Source: Selaginella moellendorffii (Eukaryota > Streptophyta > Lycopodiopsida > Selaginellales > Selaginellaceae). From it: a stretch of 64,000 nucleotides of DNA. Below are positions 11,930-22,900 of the stretch, in pieces; the first letter of the stretch is position 1; each line of letters begins with the position of its first letter. The notes below the pieces were generated by a model. The model was not told where the DNA came from. It did not search any database and saw nothing but the letters and a program-made list of their open reading frames with translations. Location: NCBI RefSeq assembly GCF_000143415.4, contig NW_003314412.1:68368-132367 (forward strand), read 5' to 3'. The position numbers and the translations under genes were made by a program.

Positions 11930-14215
11930 TCAACCCGTTGACGACAATGCCACGTAAGCGGCATCGTGCCGGGGGTCAATGGCGATGGCGTTGACGGCCG
12001 CGTGCTTCGCTCGTCCGGCATCTCCCTGGATCTTGGAAGCTCCCAGCAGTGACATCCACACCACCGAATTGCTATCCAGCGGCATCTTGGCGATAAACTC
12101 CTCGGCTTCTCCAAGCCTCCCAGCTCGTCCCAGAAGATCGATCACGCAGCCGAAGTGTTCTTCGCAAATCTCCACTCTGTGATCCCAGACCATGCTGGAG
12201 AAGCACTGGATCCCCTCCCACAGCAGCCCCGAGTGGCTACACCCCGATAGAACGCTCAAGAACGTCGAGCTATTCGGCCTGGCTCCCTCGCTTTGCATCC
12301 GGTAGAAGTGCCTGAGAGCTTCATCGCCCCTACCGTGACGAGCAAGAGCTGTGACGAGAGTGTTCCACGAGGAGACATCGTCCCGGCTCTGGCACCGATC
12401 AAACATCCACTGCGAGTGATCCAGTCCCCCGGCCTTGCTATACATGTTGAGCAGCGCGGTCTCGAGCATGGAGTCGAGCGGCACGCCGCTCTCGAGAACG
12501 TAGCCGTGGATCGTCTTCCCTGTGGCCAGGCTCGTTCCGCTAGCGTTGAGGATTGTGACGAACGTAAGCTTGTCCGGTTTGATTCCTTCGTGTTGCATGC
12601 GTTGGAAGACGAGCATGCTGCTGTAATCGTCGTGGACGCAGGCGCTGATCATCGCGTTCCAGGTGACCAAGCTCCGCTGCTTCATCCTGTCAAACACTGC
12701 TCGCGAGTCATCCGCACTGCCAGCCTTTCCATAGAAGTTTACCAGCGCCGTCCCCAAGAACACGTCCTCCGTGAGACCGCTCTTGATCATCCTGGCGTGG
12801 ATTTCTCTGCCGCGGGAGAGGAACTCTGGGCTGCAGCAGGCATTAAGAATCGTTAGAAAGCTCACCGAGTCAGGACTTACACCATCGGTCTGCATACCCT
12901 GGAAGAGCTCCAGTGCTTGCTTGCTATGACCAGCTTGGGCATACGCCGTGATCATCGCGTTCCAGAGAACCACGTCTTTCGGACTGCATCGCTCGAAGAT
13001 CTTGGCTGCCTCGCAAACGCTTCCAATCCGGCTGTACATCTCGACCAGTGCAGTCGACACGAGAATGCTGCCGAGAAATCCAGCTTCGACGGCCAAGCTA
13101 TGGAGAAGCTTGCCCTGTGCCGGGAGATTCGACGAGGCGGCGAGAGCTGCCAGAAAAGTAGCCTCGCTGGGCTTGATGCCTTCCACTTGCATCGCCCAGA
13201 AGACCCCGAATGCTTGCTCGAATCGCTTGTTGTGAGCCAGCGCTGCCACCATCGCGTTCCAAGTGATCATGTTTCTCTGCCGCATTGCCGAGAAGATTTC
13301 CAGCGCGCGATCTGGGCAGCCAAGCTTGCCATACATGTTGAGTAAGGCGGTGGCGACGATCACATCGCCCAGGTGGCCGCTCTCACAGACTCTGTCGTGG
13401 ATCTGGATCCCTTCGCAAAGATCCGTGCAGGCGCTTAGCACCGCCACGAATGTGGTGCCGCTCGGAACAACAGGCTCGAGCAGCATCTCCCGCAAGAGCC
13501 CAATCGCCTCGCTGCAGTGCCCGTTCTTGGCAAACGCTGCTATCATCGCGTTCCAAGGGATGGCATTCGATCTGGGCATCTTCTCAAAGATCGATCTTGC
13601 CAGATCGATCTTCCCCGATCCTGCATACATGTTGATGAGCGCCGTTCCCACGAAAGGATTGGAAGAGATCAGCCCGAGCTCCACGACACGGTCGTGCAAA
13701 TTCCTGCCCTCTCCAAGAAAGAAATCCCCGCCGCTAGAACAGGCATTGACCATCGTCACCAGCGTCACTTGATCGGGAGGAACGCCTTCTAGCTGCATCC
13801 TCCGGAAAAGATGAAAGGCCGCCGCATAATCTCCGCTGTGGGCGTGAGCCGACGCCATTTCCGTCCAGAGAACGGCATCCTTGACACGGATCTCCTCGAA
13901 GAGCGCCCGAGCTTCTGCCAGATTTCCACACCGGACATACATATTTACCATGAGATTCGCCACGGCAACATCGCCGCCGAGCCCGATCCGCTCGACGAGC
14001 GCACGGATCCTCCTGCATTGCCAAGAACCCGCCCTAAGATCGCCACACGCTCCAACGATCGCGATCGCCGCGCCGCGCCGCGCCGCCGGCGAGCTGCCGG
14101 GATCAAAATCCCCGCTATCGAGAGAATCCAACACGCGCTGGAGCTCTTGGATCGTCCAGATGGAAGGAAGAAGAGCGCCGAGAGAGGAAAATGCCCTTGT
14201 TCTAACAAAGCTCAT
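11930..14215 (-). CDS. Pentatricopeptide repeat protein (PLS class, intronless)
   Basis: An uninterrupted 761-codon frame starting at an ATG (14215). After an N-terminal stretch that could be an organelle targeting peptide (MSFVRTRAFSSLGALLPS), tandem PLS-type repeats show the family pattern: VANLMVNMYVRCGNLAEARA, WNAMIAAFAKNGHCSEAIGL, VSTALVEMYSRIGSVCEAAK, SWNTLVTALARHGRGDEALR. It ends in a partial E-type region (CVIDLLGRAGRLGEAEEFI, VVWMSLLGASKIQGDAGRAK) and stops at AIDPRHDAAYVALSS. No DYW domain. The family binds organellar RNA sequence-specifically; PLS members usually act in C-to-U editing, and one without a DYW domain may need a partner in trans. It lies on the same strand as, and 50 bp downstream of, tRNA-Leu. 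Confidence 0.95.
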   Translation of the reverse strand: MSFVRTRAFSSLGALLPSIWTIQELQRVLDSLDSGDFDPGSSPAARRGAAIAIVGACGDLRAGSWQCRRIRALVERIGLGGDVAVANLMVNMYVRCGNLAEARALFEEIRVKDAVLWTEMASAHAHSGDYAAAFHLFRRMQLEGVPPDQVTLVTMVNACSSGGDFFLGEGRNLHDRVVELGLISSNPFVGTALINMYAGSGKIDLARSIFEKMPRSNAIPWNAMIAAFAKNGHCSEAIGLLREMLLEPVVPSGTTFVAVLSACTDLCEGIQIHDRVCESGHLGDVIVATALLNMYGKLGCPDRALEIFSAMRQRNMITWNAMVAALAHNKRFEQAFGVFWAMQVEGIKPSEATFLAALAASSNLPAQGKLLHSLAVEAGFLGSILVSTALVEMYSRIGSVCEAAKIFERCSPKDVVLWNAMITAYAQAGHSKQALELFQGMQTDGVSPDSVSFLTILNACCSPEFLSRGREIHARMIKSGLTEDVFLGTALVNFYGKAGSADDSRAVFDRMKQRSLVTWNAMISACVHDDYSSMLVFQRMQHEGIKPDKLTFVTILNASGTSLATGKTIHGYVLESGVPLDSMLETALLNMYSKAGGLDHSQWMFDRCQSRDDVSSWNTLVTALARHGRGDEALRHFYRMQSEGARPNSSTFLSVLSGCSHSGLLWEGIQCFSSMVWDHRVEICEEHFGCVIDLLGRAGRLGEAEEFIAKMPLDSNSVVWMSLLGASKIQGDAGRAKHAAVNAIAIDPRHDAAYVALSSTG

Positions 14216-14265
14216 GAATATTCCCTTTTCAAAAAGAAAAGCAAAAAGGCATTAAAAAAACTATT

Positions 14266-14349
14266 TGCTGGCTGTGGGGTTCGAACCCACGCGCATTGCA
14301 ATGCAGGTGATCTTAAGTCACCCCCCTTAGACCACTCGGGCAAACCAGC
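14266..14349 (-). tRNA. tRNA-Leu (anticodon TAA)
   Basis: On the minus strand: acceptor GCTGGTT/AGCCAGC with A discriminator, D arm with GTGGT, anticodon stem GGTGA/TCACC around loop CTTAAGA (anticodon TAA), a long variable arm TGCATTGCAATGCG typical of class II tRNAs, and a T arm with GGGTTCGAACCCC. No intron. It lies 50 bp upstream of the PPR start codon on the same strand. Confidence 0.95.
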
Positions 14350-14427
14350 TCATTACATTAGAATTATACAAGATAGAGATTTTATAGTAACAATTCAATG
14401 TAAATTACACTAGTGATAAGAAATCTG

Positions 14428-15735
14428 TCAATATCTAACGGTGGAGTGGCGCAGCCATAGCTCGTACATAACCATATGGAACGTATCATACTTGATCGGT
14501 GGAGAGTGCCACTCAAAGTGGGCTTGAGCCTGTGAAAACCATCGATCGATTATCAAATTCGAGAGAGCGCGAGGACGTACCTGGAGAAGATTTCTGTGCA
14601 GTGTTGCGTATGGAGCCAACTCAAGAGCATCTTTCAGCGTGCCGGCGTCTTGCTCGGGTAGAATCACAGCGAACTTTCTCCAGTCGAGCACGTCGTTGAA
14701 GGGAAGATCATAGTGATCCGAGAGAATCACTGCGGCAAAAGCACGATCATCCCCGATGAGATCTTAACTTGACAAAAGGACTTGCCTGGAACACAGCCGA
14801 AATGGATCGATTCGACTATCCTGGCAGTGCTCACGCGCGTTCCGCTCGGGCAAATGCAAAACTTGCTACGGTAGAACTGCTGCATCCCGACGTGTTTCGT
14901 GCTGATCACCATATCCGAGTCTTCCTGCCATGTTTTTGTCAGAAGGATCCTGGTTTTGGAGTTCGCAGGACCGGCCCAAAAGCCAAGAGTCTCTCTGGCA
15001 CATAGCTCTTTCGTGAGAACTTCTACTGGAGAATCGAGAAGTGTAGTAGAGCCTACCTCTTTTCAGTGTCATCTCCACCTCTCGGCGAAGGAAATGGCTG
15101 TAAGATCTGTGGCAAGGCCACGTCTTTGTGAGGAATGAAAGGCCCGCTATAGCTCGAAGCGCAAACCACCCGGATGGAGTTCTTCACGAGATGAGCGACT
15201 TTGCTCGTCGCTCGCGTCCCAATCTCATGACAAGTCACGAAGAAATGGTCCGCTCCCATGGTCCGGTTCCAGTATGGGAATTTCGCAATCACGCTCTCCA
15301 CGAAGCTCGCGACGTTGTCAGAAATTTCGTCGTGATCTAAGCCCTGGAAGGAAGAACACGGTCATTCAGTCACGCGAAGATCGAGAAAAACGCTTGAAAT
15401 TTTCTTCTTACCTCCTCTCTCAATCGCGCACAGGAGATTGGGACAAAGAAGAGCTGCGCCTTCTCCGGATCTGTGGTGACAAAGCGGCTCTCCATGAGAT
15501 TCCGGAAGAAATATCCCTCGCTCGCGTATTTCCCCGCGAGCTTGGTGTAGACAACCGGATCGGGATAGACGAAAACCTTGAGCTGCTGCTCCATCTGCTC
15601 GTAATCCTCCTGGAAAACATCCGCGACATGGAAGATTTCAGTGCCGAGCTCCGCAACGCCTGCATTGCTCGCCACTGCGATTGCAAATGCCAATGCGGCC
15701 AAGACGCGCGCCATGCCGGAAGATCTGTAGCTCAT
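14428..15735 (-). CDS. Exostosin-family glycosyltransferase (GT47)
   Basis: Five exons from ATG 15735 to stop 14428-14430. The N-terminus (MARVLAALAFAIAVASNAGV) is a signal peptide or type II anchor, as expected for a Golgi cell-wall glycosyltransferase. Family motifs follow: LKVFVYPDP, YASEGYFFRNLMESRFVTTD, AQLFFVPISC, FPYWNRTMGADHFFVTCHE, and the most conserved block FCICPSGTRVSTARIVESI followed by [23 protein letters not shown]. The family builds hemicellulose or pectin side chains; the exact substrate cannot be read. The VP/VILSD junction needs a GC-AG intron (14785-14730, donor CAG|GCAAGT). The product of about 340-350 residues is short for the family (usually 400-600), mainly at the N-terminal stem. 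Confidence 0.88.
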
Positions 15736-15859
15736 TCCAGATCGCTGGGACTAAAAAACCCTACCTACGTAGCTAGAGAGTCCAGTGGCGATGTAATGTG
15801 CTACCAAAGAGCTTTAACTTTCCCATTCTTTCCAAGAACCCTAATTTACAAGATCACTT

Positions 15860-16306
15860 CTACTCTACTGGGATTGCTCTTGGCTGTGGCTTGGGGGTCT
15901 TTGGAACTGTGATGCTAAGGACGCCATTGTCCACTTGGGCTTTGATCGCATCCACATTGGCGCTCTCGGGCAGCCGGAATTTCCTCAGGAAGCTCCCATA
16001 GCTGCGCTCCACGCGGTGCCACTTATCGCTCTTCTGTGCCTCGTGCTTCTTCCTCTCGCCACTGATCTGGAGGGTGCGTCCATCCTCCACGCTGATCTTC
16101 ACCTCCTCCTTGCTCAGCCCCGGGAGATCGGCCTTGAAGACGTGCGCTTCGGGCGTCTCGAGCCAATCCACGCGAGTGTTGGCGACGGCGCTCGCGTCCC
16201 TGGCCATCTGCTTGGACTGATCATTGCCACAAGCCAAGATCGATGAGAGCTCCGCGAAGGGATCGAAGATGCTGCTGCCATTGCCACCATAGAAGTGCAA
16301 AGCCAT
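15860..16306 (-). CDS. Class I small heat-shock protein (HSP20), copy A
   Basis: Single-exon 148-residue cytosolic HSP20. The variable N-arm ([14 protein letters not shown]) precedes the alpha-crystallin domain from about residue 45: [57 protein letters not shown], then the GVLSITVPK strand and the C-terminal extension. These proteins form oligomers that hold unfolding proteins under heat stress. The nearest promoter elements are a TATA box (16384-16390, minus strand) and two triple heat-shock elements. Copies B and C lie at 24911 and 27709; A is the most divergent, mainly at its two ends. Confidence 0.97.
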   Translation of the reverse strand: MALHFYGGNGSSIFDPFAELSSILACGNDQSKQMARDASAVANTRVDWLETPEAHVFKADLPGLSKEEVKISVEDGRTLQISGERKKHEAQKSDKWHRVERSYGSFLRKFRLPESANVDAIKAQVDNGVLSITVPKTPKPQPRAIPVE

Positions 16307-16383
16307 TGTTGGAACTTAGAAGAAGAAGAGATTGGTAACTCTGAGAAACGTTGATCGATGCCTGGGACTCGAGACTGCTCCTT

Positions 16384-16442
16384 TTTTATACATGGACAAA
16401 ACATTCGAGAATATTCTAGAACCAACATATTCCAGAAGATTC
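16384..16442 (-). promoter_or_regulatory. Heat-shock promoter of HSP20 copy A
   Basis: A TATAAAA box (16384-16390 read on the minus strand) is followed upstream by two perfect three-module heat-shock elements: GAATATTCTAGAA at 16409-16421 and TTCCAGAAGATTC at 16430-16442. Alternating GAA/TTC at 5-bp spacing is the binding site for trimeric heat-shock factor. Confidence 0.93.
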
Positions 16443-16499
16443 TAGATTTGAAATTTCCAACGGCTGGGATTAAGTTTCCGATCTCGAATCTTTCTCCAT

Positions 16500-17300
16500 A
16501 TGGACCAGGTTTTATCGCGACAACGCTGGAGTCGTTTTCCACTGCATTACCTTCGAAAGTTCCCGAATTATGCAAAAGAGCTCTTTCATTTATGGGCAGC
16601 AACATCAACGGCTTGCTCCTAGTCAAAACCTTAGAAGGCGATCTAATCGTCACCAATCCCCTCACTCACCACTGGACTCTACCTCCACCACTGGAGGAAT
16701 CAGTCGCTTCCCAGACTCGAGCTTCCAGGTTATGGTTCCGTTGAGCTCCATGTCTCATTGTGATGCGGCAGCCTGGGAGAGTTGGGCAGTAGACATTGGA
16801 GCTGATCAGGTGTTGGCATCATTTTCCTGGCTTAGATTTGCAGCGATGAAAGTCATATTTTCCAAGATCAATTTTTGTAAGGTAGTCTGTAAACTTTGGT
16901 AATGACTTTCGTGCGATGGAATAACCTGCCACCAGAAACTCTCTACCTCAAGCTTGGCTACGCATATCCCCAGCCAGTTGTCTGTGGTGGACGAATCCTC
17001 CTCCCGTGCATGCAAACGCTGAGCAGTGGAGATGGAGGAGTGACGAAAACCCTGGGTTGGGACAGTGGCAACCCTTTGTGGCAATGCCTGGTTTCTTGGG
17101 AGATCGTTCCAAGGGAGTGGTTTATTACTGCTGGACTCCAAGCAGAGGTCCTTCTTAGATGACCATCTTGGACACCATACCCTTCATGTTCTCGTTGCTC
17201 AGGTTTTGTGTGCTTTTTCCATTTCTTCTTGTCATGATTCTTTTTTTTTTTTTTTGAGTTTGTTTGTTTATATCTGCAGGTGTCTCTATTGAGGTTGATG
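16500..17300 (+). pseudogene. F-box/kelch-like relic A
   Basis: Three frames together resemble the C-terminal associated region of plant F-box proteins: LLLVKTLEGDLIVTNPLTHHW with LPPPLEE (16600-16700), then in another frame FPDSSFQVMVPL, then PQPVVCGGRILLPC and WEIVPREWF (16970-17130). No F-box domain is readable and the frame changes twice, so this is a decayed copy. It shares sequence with relic B (23930-24600), and both sit beside a heat-shock element in the same orientation, so they were duplicated together. Confidence 0.45.
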
Positions 17301-17597
17301 AAGTGAGCAATGTTGTTCGCTATCAAACGACGACCCATTTCCTCCAAAGAAGTTCGGTCTCCTGGATCTGCACCTCGAGATGAGCCAGCACCTTAGCAAC
17401 TTCCTCGTTCATTTTGCTGCTCGTTCTCATGATTACATTTGTGTTTTACATATATGAAGAACACCTGAACTGAAACCTAACCTATATGTTAGTGGCGTGT
17501 GATGTTTTGCTCGAAATCAGTTTTGCTCCGCAGCCTTTTACGATGTTGATACAGAATTGGCCGCGCTATACTTTCTATCACTCACAATTTCCTTTCA
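17301..17597. other. Unannotated spacer
   Basis: About 300 bp between the F-box-like relic and the dispersed repeat. No gene or structured signal was recognised. Confidence 0.5.
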
Positions 17598-17911
17598 CTC
17601 TCCTTCAAGCACAGCTGCACAATAACCTGATCTTGAAAAACATACAAACTTGTTAGAAGTTCCTCTTCTCGGAATTTGGAAACCCAGTAGGGGTCTTTGC
17701 ACGTACGTCCAGAAAATCAACATCTGTGGAGGTCCAAAGATGCCATGCTGATTAATGATTAAACTCAGCAGTGTGTGATTTCTCCTTGTCCGGAAAAGAG
17801 AGATTTGATTGACATGGACTTTTCCCAACATTGGGAGAACTTTGTTTGATTTGCCCAAGTCAAGTGATGAAATTTGCTTCAAATCCAATGGTCAATTATC
17901 TAATCTTAACA
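17598..17911 (-). repeat. Unnamed dispersed repeat, copy 1
   Basis: Its reverse complement aligns with 62182-62530 along its whole length, with shared blocks such as TTTCATCACTTGACTTGGGC, GTTGGGAAAAGTCCA, TCAAATCTCTCTTTTCC and GGGTTTCCAAATTCCGAGAA. Copy 2 has an extra stretch of about 22 bases. A 97-codon frame here is not shared in frame by the other copy, so the similarity is of DNA rather than of protein. No terminal repeats or domain recognised. Confidence 0.75.
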
Positions 17912-18315
17912 AAAGCTGAAATGGTGGTATATTTTAGAATATGCTTAGATATATAGCTTTCCACACTCATTTGTATTTATATAGCTTATCTTGTGTTTAT
18001 AACTTATAAACATGTTTGTAATTATAAACTTTAGATCTAAATATAATGTAAAGTATGAAATACTATTAAGAAAACTAAGTATTGTTTCATGCAATCATAA
18101 ACAGTTATTTAAACATCTTATTAAATACATATTTTTAAAATAAATAATGTTAAAACATTTCAGACTAAACAATACTCTTCTATCAATATTAATTGATTTA
18201 TTAAGAGCCTTATTTTATAATATTATTATATTTATAACTTATTTTAGTATAAATAAACACTATTGCTCCAATCAGAATTAATTAAAAATTTAATGGATTA
18301 TTTTGAATATAATAT
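17912..18315. other. AT-rich target DNA left of the retrotransposon
   Basis: Strongly AT-rich, without a supported gene. It continues after the retrotransposon at 23231, consistent with insertion into a pre-existing AT-rich tract. Confidence 0.65.
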
Positions 18316-18490
18316 TGTGAGTGCTTGGAATATGGAAAGGGAATACAGAAATGTGCATATCAATTAGCCCAAAAGCCCTAGCTTATATACAGGAGCGAGT
18401 GGTCCAGATTGAAACTAATCCGACGACTACCAAAATCCCACTACGCTAATATTAGTATACGGCATCGTAACCGTACACTTGGCCCTCACA
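18316..18490 (-). repeat. 3' LTR (left copy)
   Basis: 175 bp beginning TGTGAGTGCTTGG and ending GGCCCTCACA. It differs from the right LTR at five positions, four of which are transitions, about 97 percent identity. The element is transcribed on the minus strand, so this is the downstream LTR. Confidence 0.95.
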
Positions 18491-18522
18491 TCATCCCCCC
18501 CTCTCAGGATAATGGACGACCA

Positions 18523-19940
18523 TCAGGGTTCTCTTGTAGACGGGCCGGGATCTGGAGGAACATTAGGAGGAGGCATCGGCGGATTTGTAGATGGTATTAA
18601 CTGCTCCTGATCCTTTTGTATGAAGCGTTTCAACCGTTGCACATGCACAATCTCTGGAGGATTGGCCTGCTGGACGTCATGCCGAACCTCATAAACTTGT
18701 GGTCCAACTTGCCGCAACACCCGATACGGTCCTTTCCACTGTGCAAGGAGCCCCTTAGATAAACCACGTACCGTAAGATGGGGAAAACGGACTAACACCA
18801 AATCATCCACTTTGTACTCTGCAGGTGGACGATGACGAGAGTTGTAGCGCTGTTGTTGTCCCACTTGTACGCGGCCTAAGTGTTCGGCAGACTCTGCTCG
18901 GACAAGTGGAAGAATGCTTGTCAAATATTGATCCCATGACCTAGCATCTGCAGCTCGTGGCAATCGCGAAGGTAAATTCAGCTTCGTTGGTAATATTGGA
19001 TCATGACCATATAGGAGTTTATATGGTGAAGCACCAACAGAACTCTGCACCCCAGTGACATATGCATACCGAAGAGACGGCAAATAACCATCCCAATCCG
19101 AATGCTGAAAGTTCACGTACTTCGCAATCATCCTTTTGAACGTCCGAACGAGCCGTTCCACCAGACCGTCTAATTGTGGATGATAAGCACTCGTGAAAGT
19201 GTGGCGAATCCCCAACCGAGACGTCAAAACATGAAACGCCTCAGCTATAAAAGCGGGACCATTATCCGAAAGAATCCGCTTTGGACAAGAATGCTGGAAT
19301 ACCACTTGATTGAGGAGGAAGTATCCAACAGCAGTTGCAGAGGCACTAGCAAGAGCACCAACTTCCACCCAACGAGTCAAATAGTCAGAAGCAATAATAA
19401 CATACTCATTGCCAGCAGTTGACCGTGGAAAAGTTCCCATAATATCAAACGCCACCAATTCAAACGGACGGGAAACTGCAATTGACTCCAACCATCCTTC
19501 CGCAGTCTGAGGGGGAGTATTATGAGCTTGGCACCAAACGCAGCTACGCACATACCAGATAATATCACATCTCATCTCCGGCCAATAGAAAGACCTGCGT
19601 AGCTTCTCGATTACACGACGATGTCCCATATGCCCACCTAGAACAGGAGAATCATGGTAGGCATGGAGAAACCGCGGAATAAAGATAGAAGGCACCACCA
19701 GCCGTAATTGATCATCAGGATCTATCCCCACAAAATAAAGAAGGCCACCTTCAAGACGATATTGAGAATGTAAATGCCGGAAAGGCAAGTCATCAGCAAG
19801 TGATGCAGGATTCTCAAACCCATCTCAAAGCCTTCGAATCCATGGCTTAATCTTTTGAGCCTCACGAACCTCATCAAGCGAAGGTAGATCTTGCTCTGCA
19901 CCTTGTGGACACTGACCGTCAAGTATAGCAACCGCCGACG
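18523..19940 (-). pseudogene. Retrotransposon integrase region
   Basis: The open stretch 19788-18523 contains the zinc-binding H-H-C-C segment (GGHMGHRRVIEKL ... SCVWCQAH), the core Asp in VAFDIMGTF, SDNGPAF, the core Glu in YHPQLDGLVERLVRTFK, and a C-terminal GPYRVL/VYEV segment. A TGA at 19827-19825 interrupts the sense frame upstream (RRL-stop-DGF), and this part is in a different frame from RNase H, implying a frameshift near 19990-20030. Confidence 0.93.
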
Positions 19941-21968
19941 GCACAGAATCCTCGTCTAGAAAATCCACAGATGCGAAACATGATAAGAGAATGAAGAAGG
20001 AAGAGAAGCTCGAGAAAGGGCATTAGCATCAGCCATAGAACTCCCTGGGCGGTGAACAACATCAAAATTATATATCTGAAGCTTCAAAGCCCACCGAGTA
20101 GTACGACCAACTAGGTTCTTTCGCTTTAATAACAAAGTAACAGCAGCATGGTCACCTTCAAATAACGTCCGAGAACCATATAGATATGCATAAAGTTTCT
20201 CGAAACCCCAAACTGCTGCTAAACACTCCTTCTCTATCGTGGAGTAGTTCATCTCCGCTGGTTGTAATGTACGGCTTATATATGCAATGGGATGGTGTTG
20301 ACTAGGCACATTCGAGCTCTCTTGCATTAACACACCTCTAAAACCAATGTTAGAAGCATCCACGCGCAAAATAAAAGGTCAAGTGTAGTCAGGATATGCC
20401 AAAATCGGAGGAGTTGTCAATAACTTTTTGAGATCCCCAAACGCCCGCTCACAATCCGAAGACCAGATGAAAGATGATGTTGATGACTTCAACAACACTC
20501 GCAATGGTGCAGTGCGATCAGAAAGATGATCCACAAAACGCCCGAGATACTGCACCTTGCCCAAGAAGCGCTGCACATCATTCACACACTTCGGAGTAGG
20601 GAACTTTAGAACAGCCACAAGTTTTTCAGGATCAACTTGCAAACCCTCACGAGAAATACGGTACCCAAGATAAGTTGTGTTCTTAGATCCAAATACGCAC
20701 TTCGACTGCTTCAGCTTTAAACCAACGTCGCGTAGCCGATCCAACACTTTACAAACATCACGAACGTGCTCCTCCCATGTCCCCTCCGAGTGGATCAAGA
20801 CATCATCAATGAAGTCAGTAGTCAACTCCGGCATATCACAAAGAACCTAGTCCATCATCCGTTGAAAAGTTGCTGGAGCATTGTTCAAACCAAATGGCAT
20901 CACCAAGAACTCATACAAACCAAATGATGTATGAAAAGCAGTCTTAGGAATATCTTCTTCGGCCATTGGTACTTGCCAGTACCTAGAAGCAAGATCTAGC
21001 TTGGTGAACCAACGACTTTGCCCCAGACGATCCAAGAGATCAGCAGTGTGAGGAAGAGGGTACACATCCGGGATCATTACGTCGTTTAACGGACGGTAGT
21101 CGATGCAGAAATGAATACTCCCATCAGGCTTCGTCACAAGATGAGGTTCACATGCCCAAGGACTTCGCGACTTCCAAATAACACCCTTCTCCAACATCTC
21201 TTGGACATTTGCACGTAAAATCTTGATCTCCTTTGGTGACCGATGACGAACAGGAACTTTGATTGGATGAGCATCCCCAGTTAGAATCGGATGACGTGTA
21301 GCAATCTTGGCTCCAGACGATAGGTCAAAGTCAAAGAGATCAGAATACTCCTTCATGAGACAGTCAACTGTTGCAACACAAAGATCGTCGGAGGGATCGA
21401 AAAAGGGAAGAGCAGAACAAGATGGAAACACAGGAGGAAATAATGGGGGAACAAAAGTAATGGAATCAGAGGTAGAAGTAAAGGGACGAAGAGGTACGGA
21501 TGTGAGAGGAATGGAGGAAACATAAGGAAGTATGAGACAAGGGGGAGAAGCCTTAAAGTCACACTTGGCATGATTGCGCTGCAACCAATCCATACCAAGA
21601 ATGAGGTCAAAAGCTTGACTCGGCACCACCCGCAACGACTGCAACTCAAGCTCGAGATCGCCCACACACACAACCAGGTCTGCCTCATCCCGTGCACATG
21701 CATGTGTACGGCCGTTGCCATAAAGAATGAAAACTGGTTCCTCCGCACGACGCAAGTGTAGACGACAACGTATGGCAATAGGTCAAGCAATAGAAGATAA
21801 ACTCGAACCTGTATCAACCAACACGAAGAGAATAATAGGAGACCTCTTGTTATAAAGATGAGCTTGGAAAGTAAACACTGGATGAACTGGTGCCGAGTGA
21901 ACCCCTTGATGATACTCCCGAAAGAAAGATGGAGGGGTCACTGACTTATTCGCGCAAGGTTCCTCCAT
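19941..21968 (-). pseudogene. Retrotransposon protease, reverse transcriptase and RNase H
   Basis: One reading frame from ATG 21968, interrupted by stops at 21785-21783 (TGA), 20849-20847 (TAG) and 20381-20379 (TGA). It holds the aspartic protease motif LVDTGSS, RT motifs (FCIDYRPLNDVMIPDVYPLP, FTKLDLASRYWQVPM, MPFGLNNAPATFQRMMD, then FIDDVLIHS) and RNase H (LRVDASNIGF, EKECLAAVWGFEKLYAYLYG). The ATG overlaps the gag stop as TAATG. FIDD replaces the usual Y(V/I)DD; whether this is tolerated is unknown. Confidence 0.93.
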
Positions 21969-22900
21969 TACTCACGCGACTCCTCGTTTCCGGGATTTAT
22001 CTCGGTGTCCAAACCTTTCACTGCAGCAGCACCAATGGGACGTTGTTGACGCCAAGGTCTCCACCCAGGAAATGGAGGTCGCCAATCCAAAAAGCACCGA
22101 CAACACCGATAAGTATGACCAACTTCATCACACGCCCAGCAACGAACATCACGGCCACGACCACGTCCTCGTCCTTGTCCTTGGACTCGAGTAGCAGCAG
22201 CATCAACCTCCATGGGAACAGGACCATCACTCATAGAAAGTGGAGTGGAAGGACGTGCAGCGAGAAGTGGAAGAGGCGACGTCTCATAACGTTGTGCCAA
22301 ATGAAGAGCATCGTCAAGGGTGGCAGGAGCAAGTGCATGCACAAGGCCAACAAGATCTTGACGAAGTGCTGGCCACAACATTCCTAGCTTGATCCGCTCC
22401 GACATATTGAGCTCCGCACGAAGCAAAAGACTTCGGAAACGAATGCCAAATTGCATCACGGACTCAGATGGCCCTTGGCGAAGACGATGCAATTGTTGGA
22501 AGGCATCGTCACAATTGTCGGCATGTCCGAAGGCGCGTTTGAAGACGTCCGGAAGAACACTCCAATCCTCACGAGTGGCCGCACTCAATCCATTGTACCA
22601 CTGCAACGCCATCCCTTGGAGACACGTGGGAAACTCATGTAAACGTCAAGCATCATCCCAAGAATGATATGTGGCAATCACCGTGAAGTGATCGAACCAA
22701 TGGTACACATCATCCCTGGGATTCCCACGAAAGAACTCTGGCCGAACGCGAGGATTGGCACCAAGAGCAGGAGGAGTTGGACCACGTGCTGTGAATGCCG
22801 CCATCAATTAAGTTTGGTTGTTCAATTGCAAGCGTATAGCATCAAGCAATTGGACCAACTGCTGCTCGAGAGTCAAAGGAGGAGATTGCTGATTTGCCAT
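21968..22900 (-). pseudogene. Retrotransposon gag
   Basis: Begins at ATG 22900 near the 5' LTR. It includes a capsid-like RPEFFRGNPRDDVYHWFDHF region, LQWYNGL, a basic RGRGRGRG tract and a CCHC knuckle (CWACDEVGHTYRCC). Codon 31 is TAA (22810-22808) and codon 85 is TGA (22648-22646), so no full-length gag can be made. The natural stop at 21970-21968 overlaps the pol ATG. Confidence 0.9.

Noticed and set aside
12293-14413. Long open frames antisense to the PPR gene
   Set aside because: They mirror the codon structure of the intronless PPR gene and show no family pattern of their own.
17595-17888. 97-codon frame in dispersed repeat copy 1
   Set aside because: The second copy of the repeat does not keep the frame, so the similarity is not due to protein coding.
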